From Parapedobacter pyrenivorans (lineage in GTDB: Bacteria; Bacteroidota; Bacteroidia; Sphingobacteriales; Sphingobacteriaceae), in contig NZ_BMER01000002.1 of assembly GCF_014636865.1 (NCBI RefSeq), positions 120,282 through 184,281 on the forward strand: a stretch of DNA of 64,000 nucleotides. Reading direction: 5' to 3'. The notes beneath the pieces were generated by a model. It did no database searches and had not been told where the DNA came from. It saw only the letters and a program-made list of their open reading frames with translations. Position 1 is the stretch's first letter. The number at the start of each line of letters is the position of its first letter. The position numbers and the translations under genes were made by a program. Below are positions 27,070 to 34,657 of the stretch, piece after piece.

Positions 27070-27981
27070 TTAATCCGCTGAAATCACTACGGAATCCACA
27101 AATAAAAATACCCGTCGGTCGCTATCATTCTCAATCCATATCACGGGATTGAGCAACCCCTCGATGCGCGCGTAGGGCGGCACATCGGTGGGTTGGAACT
27201 GGCTGAGATCAAACACCCGATCGCGCGACTGCAGTTCCACATAGCGCCGCTCAGCCAGGTCGTACGTGAGCCGCAGATACAGCCAATTGATTTTATCGTC
27301 ACTTTCGTTGTAACAAAGTTCCTGCCTACTGTCCGGCACGAATTGGTAGCCATCAGCCCGGCCATCCGGATGGCGGCGCCCATACCACATGGGGTCCACA
27401 CCGCGCTTACACCAGTCGCCATCGGTATCATAGGCCCAATCCTTGTCCGATACGTCGTTCGCCTGCATCACTTGCCATTCCTTCTTCAACTCGCCGTTAA
27501 CCGAATTGACGTAACGCACCCCCACGAAATTACGGGCTTTTGCATCTTGCATGTCAAAACTTACACCGAAGGCCCGGATATCATTTTCGCTCAGGCCAGA
27601 CCGGTCTTGTTCCGTTGTATACGCATACCACATTTCGAATTGGATACGGCTCGGTTTGCGGTGCATGGTCATCCGCTTGATGGCGTGGCTGATGCTTCCC
27701 GGCGCCGGCGGCCCCTGGTATGGATTTGCAACAGGCCGAGTGGCCAACTTCAGCGAATATATCCCATCCATGGATCCATGCGTACCCGGAAAGCGGAACG
27801 TCGCCGAACTCAGCATGATCGGCCCCCATTGCGTTTTTTCCACGATACTATCACGCACACCGAAATTATCGAGCGTGTAGTTGGGCATCAGGTTTGTCCA
27901 TCCGCATAAGCCATTGTCGAAGTCATCGAAGCACAGTATACGCTTCAGGGGTTGGAACTTGTCCAATCGGTAATCCATCAT
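27070..27981 (-). CDS. Unknown protein, probable beta-sandwich (DUF6772-like)
   Basis: A 303-residue protein starting MMDYRLDKFQPLKRIL, with no signal peptide. It contains CFDDFDNGLCGWTNLMPNY, then GSMDGIYSLKLATRP, HRKPSRIQFEMWYAYTTEQ, NFVGVRYVNSVNGELKKEWQ, YNESDDKINWLYLRLTYDL and VFLFVDSVVISAD. The alternating strands and the position of FDDFDNG look like a jelly-roll (concanavalin-like) sandwich. From memory it resembles proteins labelled DUF6772, which I cannot confirm here. It is encoded 16 bp after susD and 5 bp before the 112-residue unknown. Both unknowns lie in the middle of the operon, so they probably serve sialoglycan use. Confidence 0.75.
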   Translation of the reverse strand: MMDYRLDKFQPLKRILCFDDFDNGLCGWTNLMPNYTLDNFGVRDSIVEKTQWGPIMLSSATFRFPGTHGSMDGIYSLKLATRPVANPYQGPPAPGSISHAIKRMTMHRKPSRIQFEMWYAYTTEQDRSGLSENDIRAFGVSFDMQDAKARNFVGVRYVNSVNGELKKEWQVMQANDVSDKDWAYDTDGDWCKRGVDPMWYGRRHPDGRADGYQFVPDSRQELCYNESDDKINWLYLRLTYDLAERRYVELQSRDRVFDLSQFQPTDVPPYARIEGLLNPVIWIENDSDRRVFLFVDSVVISAD

Positions 27982-27997
27982 TCTATTCTATTAAAAT

Positions 27998-29539
27998 CTA
28001 ATTCTCATTTGCTTTCCATCCCGGGTTCTGCTCCAGATTGGGGTTAATAATCAATTCATCGGCCGGTATCGGGAAGAGGTAATGCTTTTCCGCCACCTGG
28101 TAATCCGGATGTGCGGCTTTGATGGTCTCCACCAGCCGTTTGGTACGCACGAGGTCAAACCACCGATGGCCCTCAAAACCCAGCTCGATCGCCCGTTCCT
28201 CGAGCACCGCGTCACGGAATCCCTCCTTCGTCAAACCCGACAGGATTTCGGGATAGCCATTCTGGTTATTCCCATCGCGGTTCCGCGCCCGTTCGCGGAT
28301 GGCATTGATCATGTTGTAAGCCGCTTCCGTTGGGCCGCCGATTTCATTGAGGGCCTCAGCGCGCATCAGGTACACATCGGCCAGGCGCAACACCACATAG
28401 TTGGCATTAAATGCATACGCATTCCGGGTAGTGGCCGTACGGTCTACATACTTCCATGCCGGTGCCGGAAAAGGGAACGTAAACTGCTGCCAGCCGACCT
28501 CCTCCCCCTGGCGGTTGGTACCCGCGGTGATAAACGTGGACTCCTTTCGGTAGTCGCGGTCGTCGTACCGGTTAAAAAAGGCGATTTCACTGACGATCTG
28601 GCTTTCACCGGTCTGGCCCGCTTCAGGCACCAGGCCGACGATGTCACGCGGTAGCGTAAACTGGCCAAACACGCTTTGTTTGCCCACCGGCGTCAGGATA
28701 CGGTCTGCCTGCCATTCAAAAAGCGATTCGGCATTGAATTTATTAGCAGCACCAATGGCATCCTGGTAATTCGGCATGAGCCGGTGTTCCGGCATGGCGA
28801 TGACCTCGGCCGCTAAGTCTGCACAACGTTGGTAGTCGTTGCTTTCAGCGGCATCGCTGCTGGCGCGGGTGAGGAAAACCTTCGCCAACAGCCCTTTGGC
28901 TGCCCCTTGAGTTGCCCGCCCTTGCTGGTTCGTGGGTGGCAGCACCCCGCTGGCAAAAGTGAGGTCATCAACAACCTGGGCATATACCTCAGCCGCAGTC
29001 GCCCGCGTGATATCGGCTACATCATCTACAGCAGTCACCTCGGCGGTAATCAGCGGAATCCCCCCATATAACCTTACGCCATAGAAATAACACAACCCCC
29101 GGATAAAGCGCGCTTCGGCGATGTAACGCTGTTTGAGGTCTTCGTCCATGTTGATGGTGGCCACGCGGCCAACAACGATATTGGCGCGGTTAATCGCGTC
29201 GTACATATGCGTCCATACGTTGCGGATATCTTCATGGTCCGCATTGAACGAAAAATTATCCAGCTGGCGCTGCGCAGCGAGCGTAGGCGTGTAAGCTTCA
29301 TCGGATGGAAACCATGTGAGGTAATGCACCCGCCTTGCAAGAAATGTATTGGCGCCATCACCCAAACCCACGTAGGCCCCCACCAAGGCCGAGAACGCAT
29401 CGTCTGCATTCTGGTAGTAATTCTCAGGCGCTAGAAAGCTATGCGGTGTCTCTTCGAGGAATTTCTCGCAAGACGCCAGTACAAGGACCAAAACCAACGA
29501 AGCAAGTCCTTTTAATATATTATTGCGTGTCTTTTTCAT
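27998..29539 (-). CDS. SusD/RagB family lipoprotein (sialoglycan locus)
   Basis: A 513-residue protein from the ATG giving MKKTRNNILKGLASLVLVLV and then LASC, a lipoprotein signal. The frame opens seven codons earlier, overlapping the susC stop. SusD traits: AINRANIVVGRVATI, RFIRGLCYFYGVRLYGGIPL, LRLADVYLMRAEALNEIGGP, LEERAIELGFEGHRWFDLVR and LFPIPADELIINPNLEQNPGW. It should bind the sialylated glycan or free sialic acid at the surface and cap the SusC channel encoded just upstream. Its place between SusC and the unknown pair, all within 20 bp of each other, puts it in the sialidase operon. Confidence 0.95.
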   Translation of the reverse strand: MKKTRNNILKGLASLVLVLVLASCEKFLEETPHSFLAPENYYQNADDAFSALVGAYVGLGDGANTFLARRVHYLTWFPSDEAYTPTLAAQRQLDNFSFNADHEDIRNVWTHMYDAINRANIVVGRVATINMDEDLKQRYIAEARFIRGLCYFYGVRLYGGIPLITAEVTAVDDVADITRATAAEVYAQVVDDLTFASGVLPPTNQQGRATQGAAKGLLAKVFLTRASSDAAESNDYQRCADLAAEVIAMPEHRLMPNYQDAIGAANKFNAESLFEWQADRILTPVGKQSVFGQFTLPRDIVGLVPEAGQTGESQIVSEIAFFNRYDDRDYRKESTFITAGTNRQGEEVGWQQFTFPFPAPAWKYVDRTATTRNAYAFNANYVVLRLADVYLMRAEALNEIGGPTEAAYNMINAIRERARNRDGNNQNGYPEILSGLTKEGFRDAVLEERAIELGFEGHRWFDLVRTKRLVETIKAAHPDYQVAEKHYLFPIPADELIINPNLEQNPGWKANEN

Positions 29540-29549
29540 AACCATGCGA

Positions 29550-32537
29550 TTAAAAGCCAATATTCAGTCCCAATAACACCGTGCTTGCGGTTGGATAACC
29601 GTTGCCACCATCGGGGTCATATCCAAAGAAACCGTCGCGGGTAAACGTCACCAGATTCTGACCGGATAGGTAGACCTGCAAGCTGCTTACACCGGCGATG
29701 CGCCCCGGCACCTGATAGGCCAATTGCACGTTGCGAAGCTTCACGTAAGACATATCCTGCAACAGGTAGGTTGAGCCGAGCCAATTAGCTACACCTGCAC
29801 GCGGCAGGGTACCATCAGGGTTACTCGGCGACCACCGGTTAATCAATTCGTGGGCCTTGTTGCTGGCCACTTCGGAGGGGTCGAACAAGCGCGAAATGCG
29901 GTTGCCTTCGCGCCCCAACTCCCCTTGCAGAAAAATGCCCAGTGACCAGCCTTTGTAACCCAATTGGTTATTAAGTCCGAAGATGTGCTTCGGTTGCGGA
30001 CTGCCCACAATCTCCCGATCATCTGCATTGAAAACGCCGTCGCCATTTACGTCCCGGTACCTCATATCGCCGGGTTTCACGCCGGTCTGATGGCTTTGGG
30101 CGGCAATCTCCGCATCGTTGCGGAATATACCATCATATACATAGTTGAGGCTCACACCGGGCGCATGCCCCACGAAGAGCGACGTTGATGCCGAGCGGCC
30201 AAGTGATACCATTTTGGCCCGGTTATAGGCATAGTTTCCCTGCACCGACCACGTAAAGTCATTTTCGAAAAGGTCTGCATTCAACTCTACTTCGACACCC
30301 CGGTTCTCGAGTTGGCCAGTATTATAAAGCGCTGTGCTGTAGCCCGAATAGGCCGGCAGGTTGATGGTAAACAAGAGGTCGTTCGTGTTTTTCTTATAAT
30401 AGTCAAATACGAAACGTAACCGGTTATTCCAGAACCCCATATCAACACCCACGTCCCATTGATCTGACTTTTCCCAGGTAAGGGCTTGATTCGCCAGGCT
30501 CGACTGGCGGGCGCCGTTTACGAGCTGATTATCGAAAATATACAGCAAATTGGTCACCAGGCGCGCCAGTGATTGGTAATTCCCTATTTCCTGGTTTCCG
30601 GTTACGCCATAGCTACCCCGGATTTTCAAGTCGTCCCAAATTCCCGTATTCTTGATAAACTCCTCTTCAGAGAGGCGATAGCCCAAGGCCATGGACGGGA
30701 AATAACCCCATTGGTTGCCTTTCGCAAATTTAGAAGAACCATCGGCGCGTATGGTGGCAGTTGCCAGCAAGCGGTCGTTAAACTGGTAATTCACCCGTGC
30801 CAAGAACGACGCAATCGACCAATCCGTCAAATCTGATGCAATAGCCGGCGTACCCGTGGTACCGCCGATCGCATTGTTGCCAAGCAGGTCATTCGGAAAG
30901 CCGGTGGGCTGTGTAGAGGAGCTGCGGCTGGTTTCCGTTTGCCAGGTGAATCCGCCCGTCGCCTCCAATCGATGCCGGTCTGCCAGTTCGGTCCGGTAGG
31001 TCACCACGTTTTCATTGAGTACATTGGTAATGCGGCGGCTGGCCAAAATCCCCAAGCCATCAAACAGCCCCCCTATATAGGTGGTCGCCGCCGGATAGAA
31101 CTCCTCATTGGCCCGGTTCATCAGGTTTACACCCACGGTCGATTTCGCCGTCAGCCCCTCCGCAATCGTGTATTCCAAGCCGAGGTTACCCAGCAAATTA
31201 TCACCTTCCAGCCGGTTGCGGGTAGTAAGCAACGAGTTCACCGGGCTTTCCGGTTTGCTGATGCCATACCAGTTTACGGTGTAGTCGCCGTTCTCATCAA
31301 AAAGCGGCGCGGTAGGCGACGCCGTATAAGCCCGCTCACCCGCCGATCGCACGTTATCTGCCCCTGCATTCGCAATGGGCACCGACCGGTTGATGGTCCG
31401 GTTGAAGGTAAGCGACTGGATAAACTTCAAGCGTTTATTGATCTGCTGATCCACATTGAGCCGTAGCGCGTAGCGCTCCATTCCGGAGTTGATTACGATA
31501 CCATCCTGGTTGAAATAGTTGCCCGAAATAAAGTACCGCGTATTTTCCGTGCCGCCAGAGACCGAAACCTGATGATCCGTCATCCCCGCCTGGCGGAAAA
31601 TCAGATCTTGCCAATCCGTACCCTGTCCGATGGACTGCGGATTGTCAAACGGTTTCGGCAAGTCGCTCGCTTCCGCCCAGTCATTAAGGAAATCTGCATG
31701 TTCCTGCCCATTCATCAAATCCAACCTGCTGTGTGGCTGCTGCCAACCGTAATATCCGTTGTAATTCACTTGAGCGTTTCCGGTTTTGCCACGCTTGGTC
31801 GTAATGATGAGCACACCATTAGATCCACGCGACCCGTAAATCGCGGTAGCTGAAGCATCTTTAAGCACTTCAACCGATTGGATATCATTTGGGTTGATGG
31901 ATGCCAGCGCATTGGTCGCACTGAATGTGCCGTACGATGTGCCCCCGGGGTCTTTGCTGCTGTTGTACATCGGAATACCGTCGATGACCAACAACGGCTC
32001 ATTACCCGCATTCACGGAGCTGGCCCCCCGTACGCGTATGCTTGTGCGCCCACCGGGAGCGCCACTCGACTGGCTGATCTGCACACCTGCGGCCTTTCCT
32101 TGCAACAGCATGTCCATGCTAGCCACCGGTTGCTTTTCCAGTTGCGACGCCGATACCGAAGTAACCGCGCCGGTGAGATCTTTCCGTTGCTGCGTACCGT
32201 AGCCCACTACCACCACCTCGTCAAGGACGCTCTGCGGCTCGAGGGCGATGGGCACCTCGGCACGGCCAGCAACCGGTACCTCTTCCGGGTCGTAGCCGAC
32301 GAAAGAGGCTAGCAGGATTGCATTTTCCGCTATCTGGCTCAATTGAAACGCACCGTTTGCATCGGTTTGCGTGCTGCCGGCCGATCCCTTTACTGCCACA
32401 GTGGCGCCGGCGAGCGGCTCGCCGGTAACCGCATCGGTTACCCGGCCGGTTACAACCGTGGAGGGTTGTTGGGCCTGCGCATAAGGAGCTAAACATAGTC
32501 CTGCCAGGCACCAGAGGTACATCATTGTTTTCATCAT
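29550..32537 (-). CDS. SusC/RagA TonB-dependent transporter (sialoglycan locus)
   Basis: A 995-residue transporter from the ATG at 32537; the frame also opens at a GTG two codons earlier. A signal peptide ends at APYAQAQQ. Next come a carboxypeptidase-regulatory-like domain (VVTGRVTDAVTGEPLAGATV), the plug (VVVVGYGTQQRKDLTGAVTS; SIRVRGASSVNAGNEPLLVI) and the barrel ending in VLLGLNIGF. It has no STN domain, unlike the SusC at 12180-15545, so it should not signal to a FecR. That agrees with a FadR-type regulator controlling this locus instead. It follows the sialidase gene by 27 bp. Confidence 0.96.
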   Translation of the reverse strand: MMKTMMYLWCLAGLCLAPYAQAQQPSTVVTGRVTDAVTGEPLAGATVAVKGSAGSTQTDANGAFQLSQIAENAILLASFVGYDPEEVPVAGRAEVPIALEPQSVLDEVVVVGYGTQQRKDLTGAVTSVSASQLEKQPVASMDMLLQGKAAGVQISQSSGAPGGRTSIRVRGASSVNAGNEPLLVIDGIPMYNSSKDPGGTSYGTFSATNALASINPNDIQSVEVLKDASATAIYGSRGSNGVLIITTKRGKTGNAQVNYNGYYGWQQPHSRLDLMNGQEHADFLNDWAEASDLPKPFDNPQSIGQGTDWQDLIFRQAGMTDHQVSVSGGTENTRYFISGNYFNQDGIVINSGMERYALRLNVDQQINKRLKFIQSLTFNRTINRSVPIANAGADNVRSAGERAYTASPTAPLFDENGDYTVNWYGISKPESPVNSLLTTRNRLEGDNLLGNLGLEYTIAEGLTAKSTVGVNLMNRANEEFYPAATTYIGGLFDGLGILASRRITNVLNENVVTYRTELADRHRLEATGGFTWQTETSRSSSTQPTGFPNDLLGNNAIGGTTGTPAIASDLTDWSIASFLARVNYQFNDRLLATATIRADGSSKFAKGNQWGYFPSMALGYRLSEEEFIKNTGIWDDLKIRGSYGVTGNQEIGNYQSLARLVTNLLYIFDNQLVNGARQSSLANQALTWEKSDQWDVGVDMGFWNNRLRFVFDYYKKNTNDLLFTINLPAYSGYSTALYNTGQLENRGVEVELNADLFENDFTWSVQGNYAYNRAKMVSLGRSASTSLFVGHAPGVSLNYVYDGIFRNDAEIAAQSHQTGVKPGDMRYRDVNGDGVFNADDREIVGSPQPKHIFGLNNQLGYKGWSLGIFLQGELGREGNRISRLFDPSEVASNKAHELINRWSPSNPDGTLPRAGVANWLGSTYLLQDMSYVKLRNVQLAYQVPGRIAGVSSLQVYLSGQNLVTFTRDGFFGYDPDGGNGYPTASTVLLGLNIGF

Positions 32538-32564
32538 AATCACTATTAATTGGTTGTACAGCTA

Positions 32565-33713
32565 TTATTGGGCATCAAGCTCAGCGAGCGTAAAGCGTGT
32601 GCTCACTACCGAGTTTTGCTCGGGCCCATCTTTATATTTGATATAGGTGGTAGCTACAAAGGTGTCATCCCCAAGCACTTCCAAACCCGGGTAGCCGCAA
32701 TCCCACCCCTTGTAGCTGTGCAATAACTTTACGCGATATTGGCCCTCGTTTCCAGCCAGGATATCGTCATACGTACCTACCCAGCCAACGAAATGTGTTT
32801 TAGTTGGGCTGTCGTGGCCCGTATCGCGGAATACCACAACGAGGCGCCCATCCGCTGCATACTTCGCTTTGTGCCGATCGCCATGCAACGGGGCCGGCAA
32901 CGGTTTAGGCTCCGACCACGTAGCGCCCTCGTCGTCGCTGGTCATGTACAATGCCACACGCTTTACATTCTCCCGGATCAGGCAGAGCAGTTGTTTGCCA
33001 TCCGGCGACCGTACCAATTCAGGCTCACACGGCTTCAAGCCCGGCAAATCGAGAATCACTTCCCAAGGTGTCCAGGTAGCGCCGCCGTCGTCTGAATAAC
33101 TGCGTGAGAGCACGTTGGAGCGTTCCTCCTCCTGCTCGCCTGGTCGGCGGATATTGGATAAGCCGATCAGGCGCTTTCCACCCTCAATCGGCATAATGGT
33201 ACAAAAGGGCATCACGCTAGCGCCTGTGGCATTAGGTACCATCGGCGACCATGTTTCGCCATCATCGTCCGAATACGATTGGTACATGCTCCCATTCGGT
33301 CCCTCTCCGGCAAAAACGAATAAGCGCTCATTACCTGTGGGGTCGGGTAGCCGGTATATGGTGGGGCAGTTATAAACGGTTGCCCAATTTTCGGGCACCT
33401 CCAGCAGTTCACTCCAGGTAAGCCCACCATCATCACTGCGTTTCATTGGGCCGCATACCCCACCGTGATTGTAAGTCCACACACAATACATTGTTTTTCC
33501 ATCGGGCAATAAAACGGTTGTCGGATGCCCCTGATAAACTTCAGGCGTACCCTGCGCTACAATAACCTGCCGCGCCGTATCTGCCGATAGGTCAATGGTA
33601 ACCAACGAGTCCGTCGCACTCGTTTGTACCGTTGTATGGCAAGCGCTCGCCATAACCATCATTAAAGGCAACATTCCTAATAGCATAACATTAAACAGTA
33701 ATCGATCTCTCAT
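32565..33713 (-). CDS. Sialidase-like lipoprotein (exo-alpha-sialidase, Asp-box propeller)
   Basis: A 382-residue protein with a lipoprotein signal (VMASAC, Cys25) and four Asp boxes: SDDGGLTW (93-100), SDDDGETW (148-155), SDDGGATW (207-214) and SDDEGATW (259-266). This is the hallmark of the six-bladed sialidase propeller. A FRIP-like YRLP occurs at 120-123, but after the first Asp box rather than before it. Sialidases release terminal sialic acid outside the cell. Some Asp-box proteins of this size have other glycosidase activities, so the call rests partly on the downstream nan-type genes. It is the first gene of the operon, preceded by a strong promoter and an operator-like site. Confidence 0.88.
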   Translation of the reverse strand: MRDRLLFNVMLLGMLPLMMVMASACHTTVQTSATDSLVTIDLSADTARQVIVAQGTPEVYQGHPTTVLLPDGKTMYCVWTYNHGGVCGPMKRSDDGGLTWSELLEVPENWATVYNCPTIYRLPDPTGNERLFVFAGEGPNGSMYQSYSDDDGETWSPMVPNATGASVMPFCTIMPIEGGKRLIGLSNIRRPGEQEEERSNVLSRSYSDDGGATWTPWEVILDLPGLKPCEPELVRSPDGKQLLCLIRENVKRVALYMTSDDEGATWSEPKPLPAPLHGDRHKAKYAADGRLVVVFRDTGHDSPTKTHFVGWVGTYDDILAGNEGQYRVKLLHSYKGWDCGYPGLEVLGDDTFVATTYIKYKDGPEQNSVVSTRFTLAELDAQ

Positions 33714-33807
33714 GATTTAATAAATTGGTTATACACTTGTTATTATCCTCATGTCCTACATATAGATGACGGACTAGATAAAGACCTACTTAGTTATCAT
33801 ATAAAAC

Positions 33808-33867
33808 ATATATGTCTGATATATTAGGTCGCAACAAATATAGAAACAGCGATACGAATTTTCCAAA
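33808..33867 (-). promoter_or_regulatory. Sialidase operon promoter with overlapping operator
   Basis: Minus strand: TTTG (33864-33867), a 21-base spacer and TATATTTG (33835-33842) match the Bacteroidota promoter consensus exactly. Eight bases after the -7 box, across the expected transcription start, lies the 19-bp element 33808-33826 (plus strand ATATATGTCTGATATATTA). Its near copy overlaps the regulator promoter at 34599-34617. A bound repressor would block initiation. Confidence 0.7.
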
Positions 33868-33892
33868 ATTTTTTATGTTTTTATTTTACTTA

Positions 33893-34582
33893 TCAACTAA
33901 GTAACTGGAAATGAAGCTCAAAATGCTGGCGCATTGCTTCCCTGAACGCGGCGGCATCGCCATTCTTCAGGATATTGACGAGATCGCGATGCGTCACTTT
34001 TGGTGGTTTACCGGGTTTATGTATCTCCGCGCGGTAGTCCAATCCATATTGGAAGATCGGTTGCAGCATGCGTTGGAACCGGATGATCACCGGGTTTCCG
34101 GTAATTTCATACAGCGTGGAATGGAACTTGATATCCAGTTCCACCAACTCGGCTTTACTGCCCGCATGCGCCTCTTCCTCCAAAATGTCTTCCAGTTTAT
34201 GGAAATGTCTTTCGGTTATCCGGCTATAGAGGAACTCGCCCAGCCCCATCTCCAGCATCAGCCTTACTTCGAACAAGCGTTTCAGCGTTTGCTTGCTTAA
34301 CAGCTTCGGTTCTAATATGCGTGACATGCCACTCAGTACATCCGGCTCGGTCAGGATCGTACCCCGCCGCTTGCGCACATCAATCATTCCCAGCATCCGC
34401 AGCCTACTTAATGCCTCTCTGAGTACACTTCGGCTTACCCCCAATGCCTCTGCCAACTCGGCTTCTTTGGGTAACGTATCACCAATCTTGAACCCTCGAT
34501 TTACGAAATAATCCCGTAGCTGCTCTTCAGCTTGGTCTGTCATGGTAATGCTGCTGATGGGGTTTAAACCGGTGTCGATCAT
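33893..34582 (-). CDS. FadR-subfamily GntR regulator (FCD domain), probable NanR-type repressor
   Basis: A 229-residue protein. It has an N-terminal GntR winged HTH (about 16-80: LPKEAELAEALGVSRSVLRE, ALSRLRMLGMIDVRKRRGT) and a helical C-terminal FCD ligand domain (about 100-225: FEVRLMLEMGLGEF, FHSTLYEITGNPVI, HRDLVNILKNGDAAAFREAM). FCD regulators sense sugar acids and similar metabolites; NanR, which controls sialic acid genes in E. coli, belongs to this group. It lies upstream of the sialidase operon on the same strand, 179 bp away. A shared 19-bp site in both promoters suggests that it represses itself and the operon. The effector is presumably sialic acid or a breakdown product (inference). 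Confidence 0.93.
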   Translation of the reverse strand: MIDTGLNPISSITMTDQAEEQLRDYFVNRGFKIGDTLPKEAELAEALGVSRSVLREALSRLRMLGMIDVRKRRGTILTEPDVLSGMSRILEPKLLSKQTLKRLFEVRLMLEMGLGEFLYSRITERHFHKLEDILEEEAHAGSKAELVELDIKFHSTLYEITGNPVIIRFQRMLQPIFQYGLDYRAEIHKPGKPPKVTHRDLVNILKNGDAAAFREAMRQHFELHFQLLS

Positions 34583-34598
34583 ATAAACAACGTCATCT

Positions 34599-34643
34599 TA
34601 ATATATCCGACAAATATAACATAAAAAATACTGCAACTGCAAT
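34599..34643 (-). promoter_or_regulatory. Promoter and auto-operator of the FadR-type regulator
   Basis: Minus strand: ATTG (34640-34643), a 21-base spacer and TATATTTG (34611-34618). The 19-bp element at 34599-34617, read on the minus strand as ATATTTGTCGGATATATTA, matches the sialidase-promoter site at 17 of 19 positions and covers the -7 box. Its centre TGTCnGATA is an imperfect dyad, as expected for a dimeric GntR protein. Confidence 0.68.
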
Positions 34644-34657
34644 ATCGTATTCAGACT

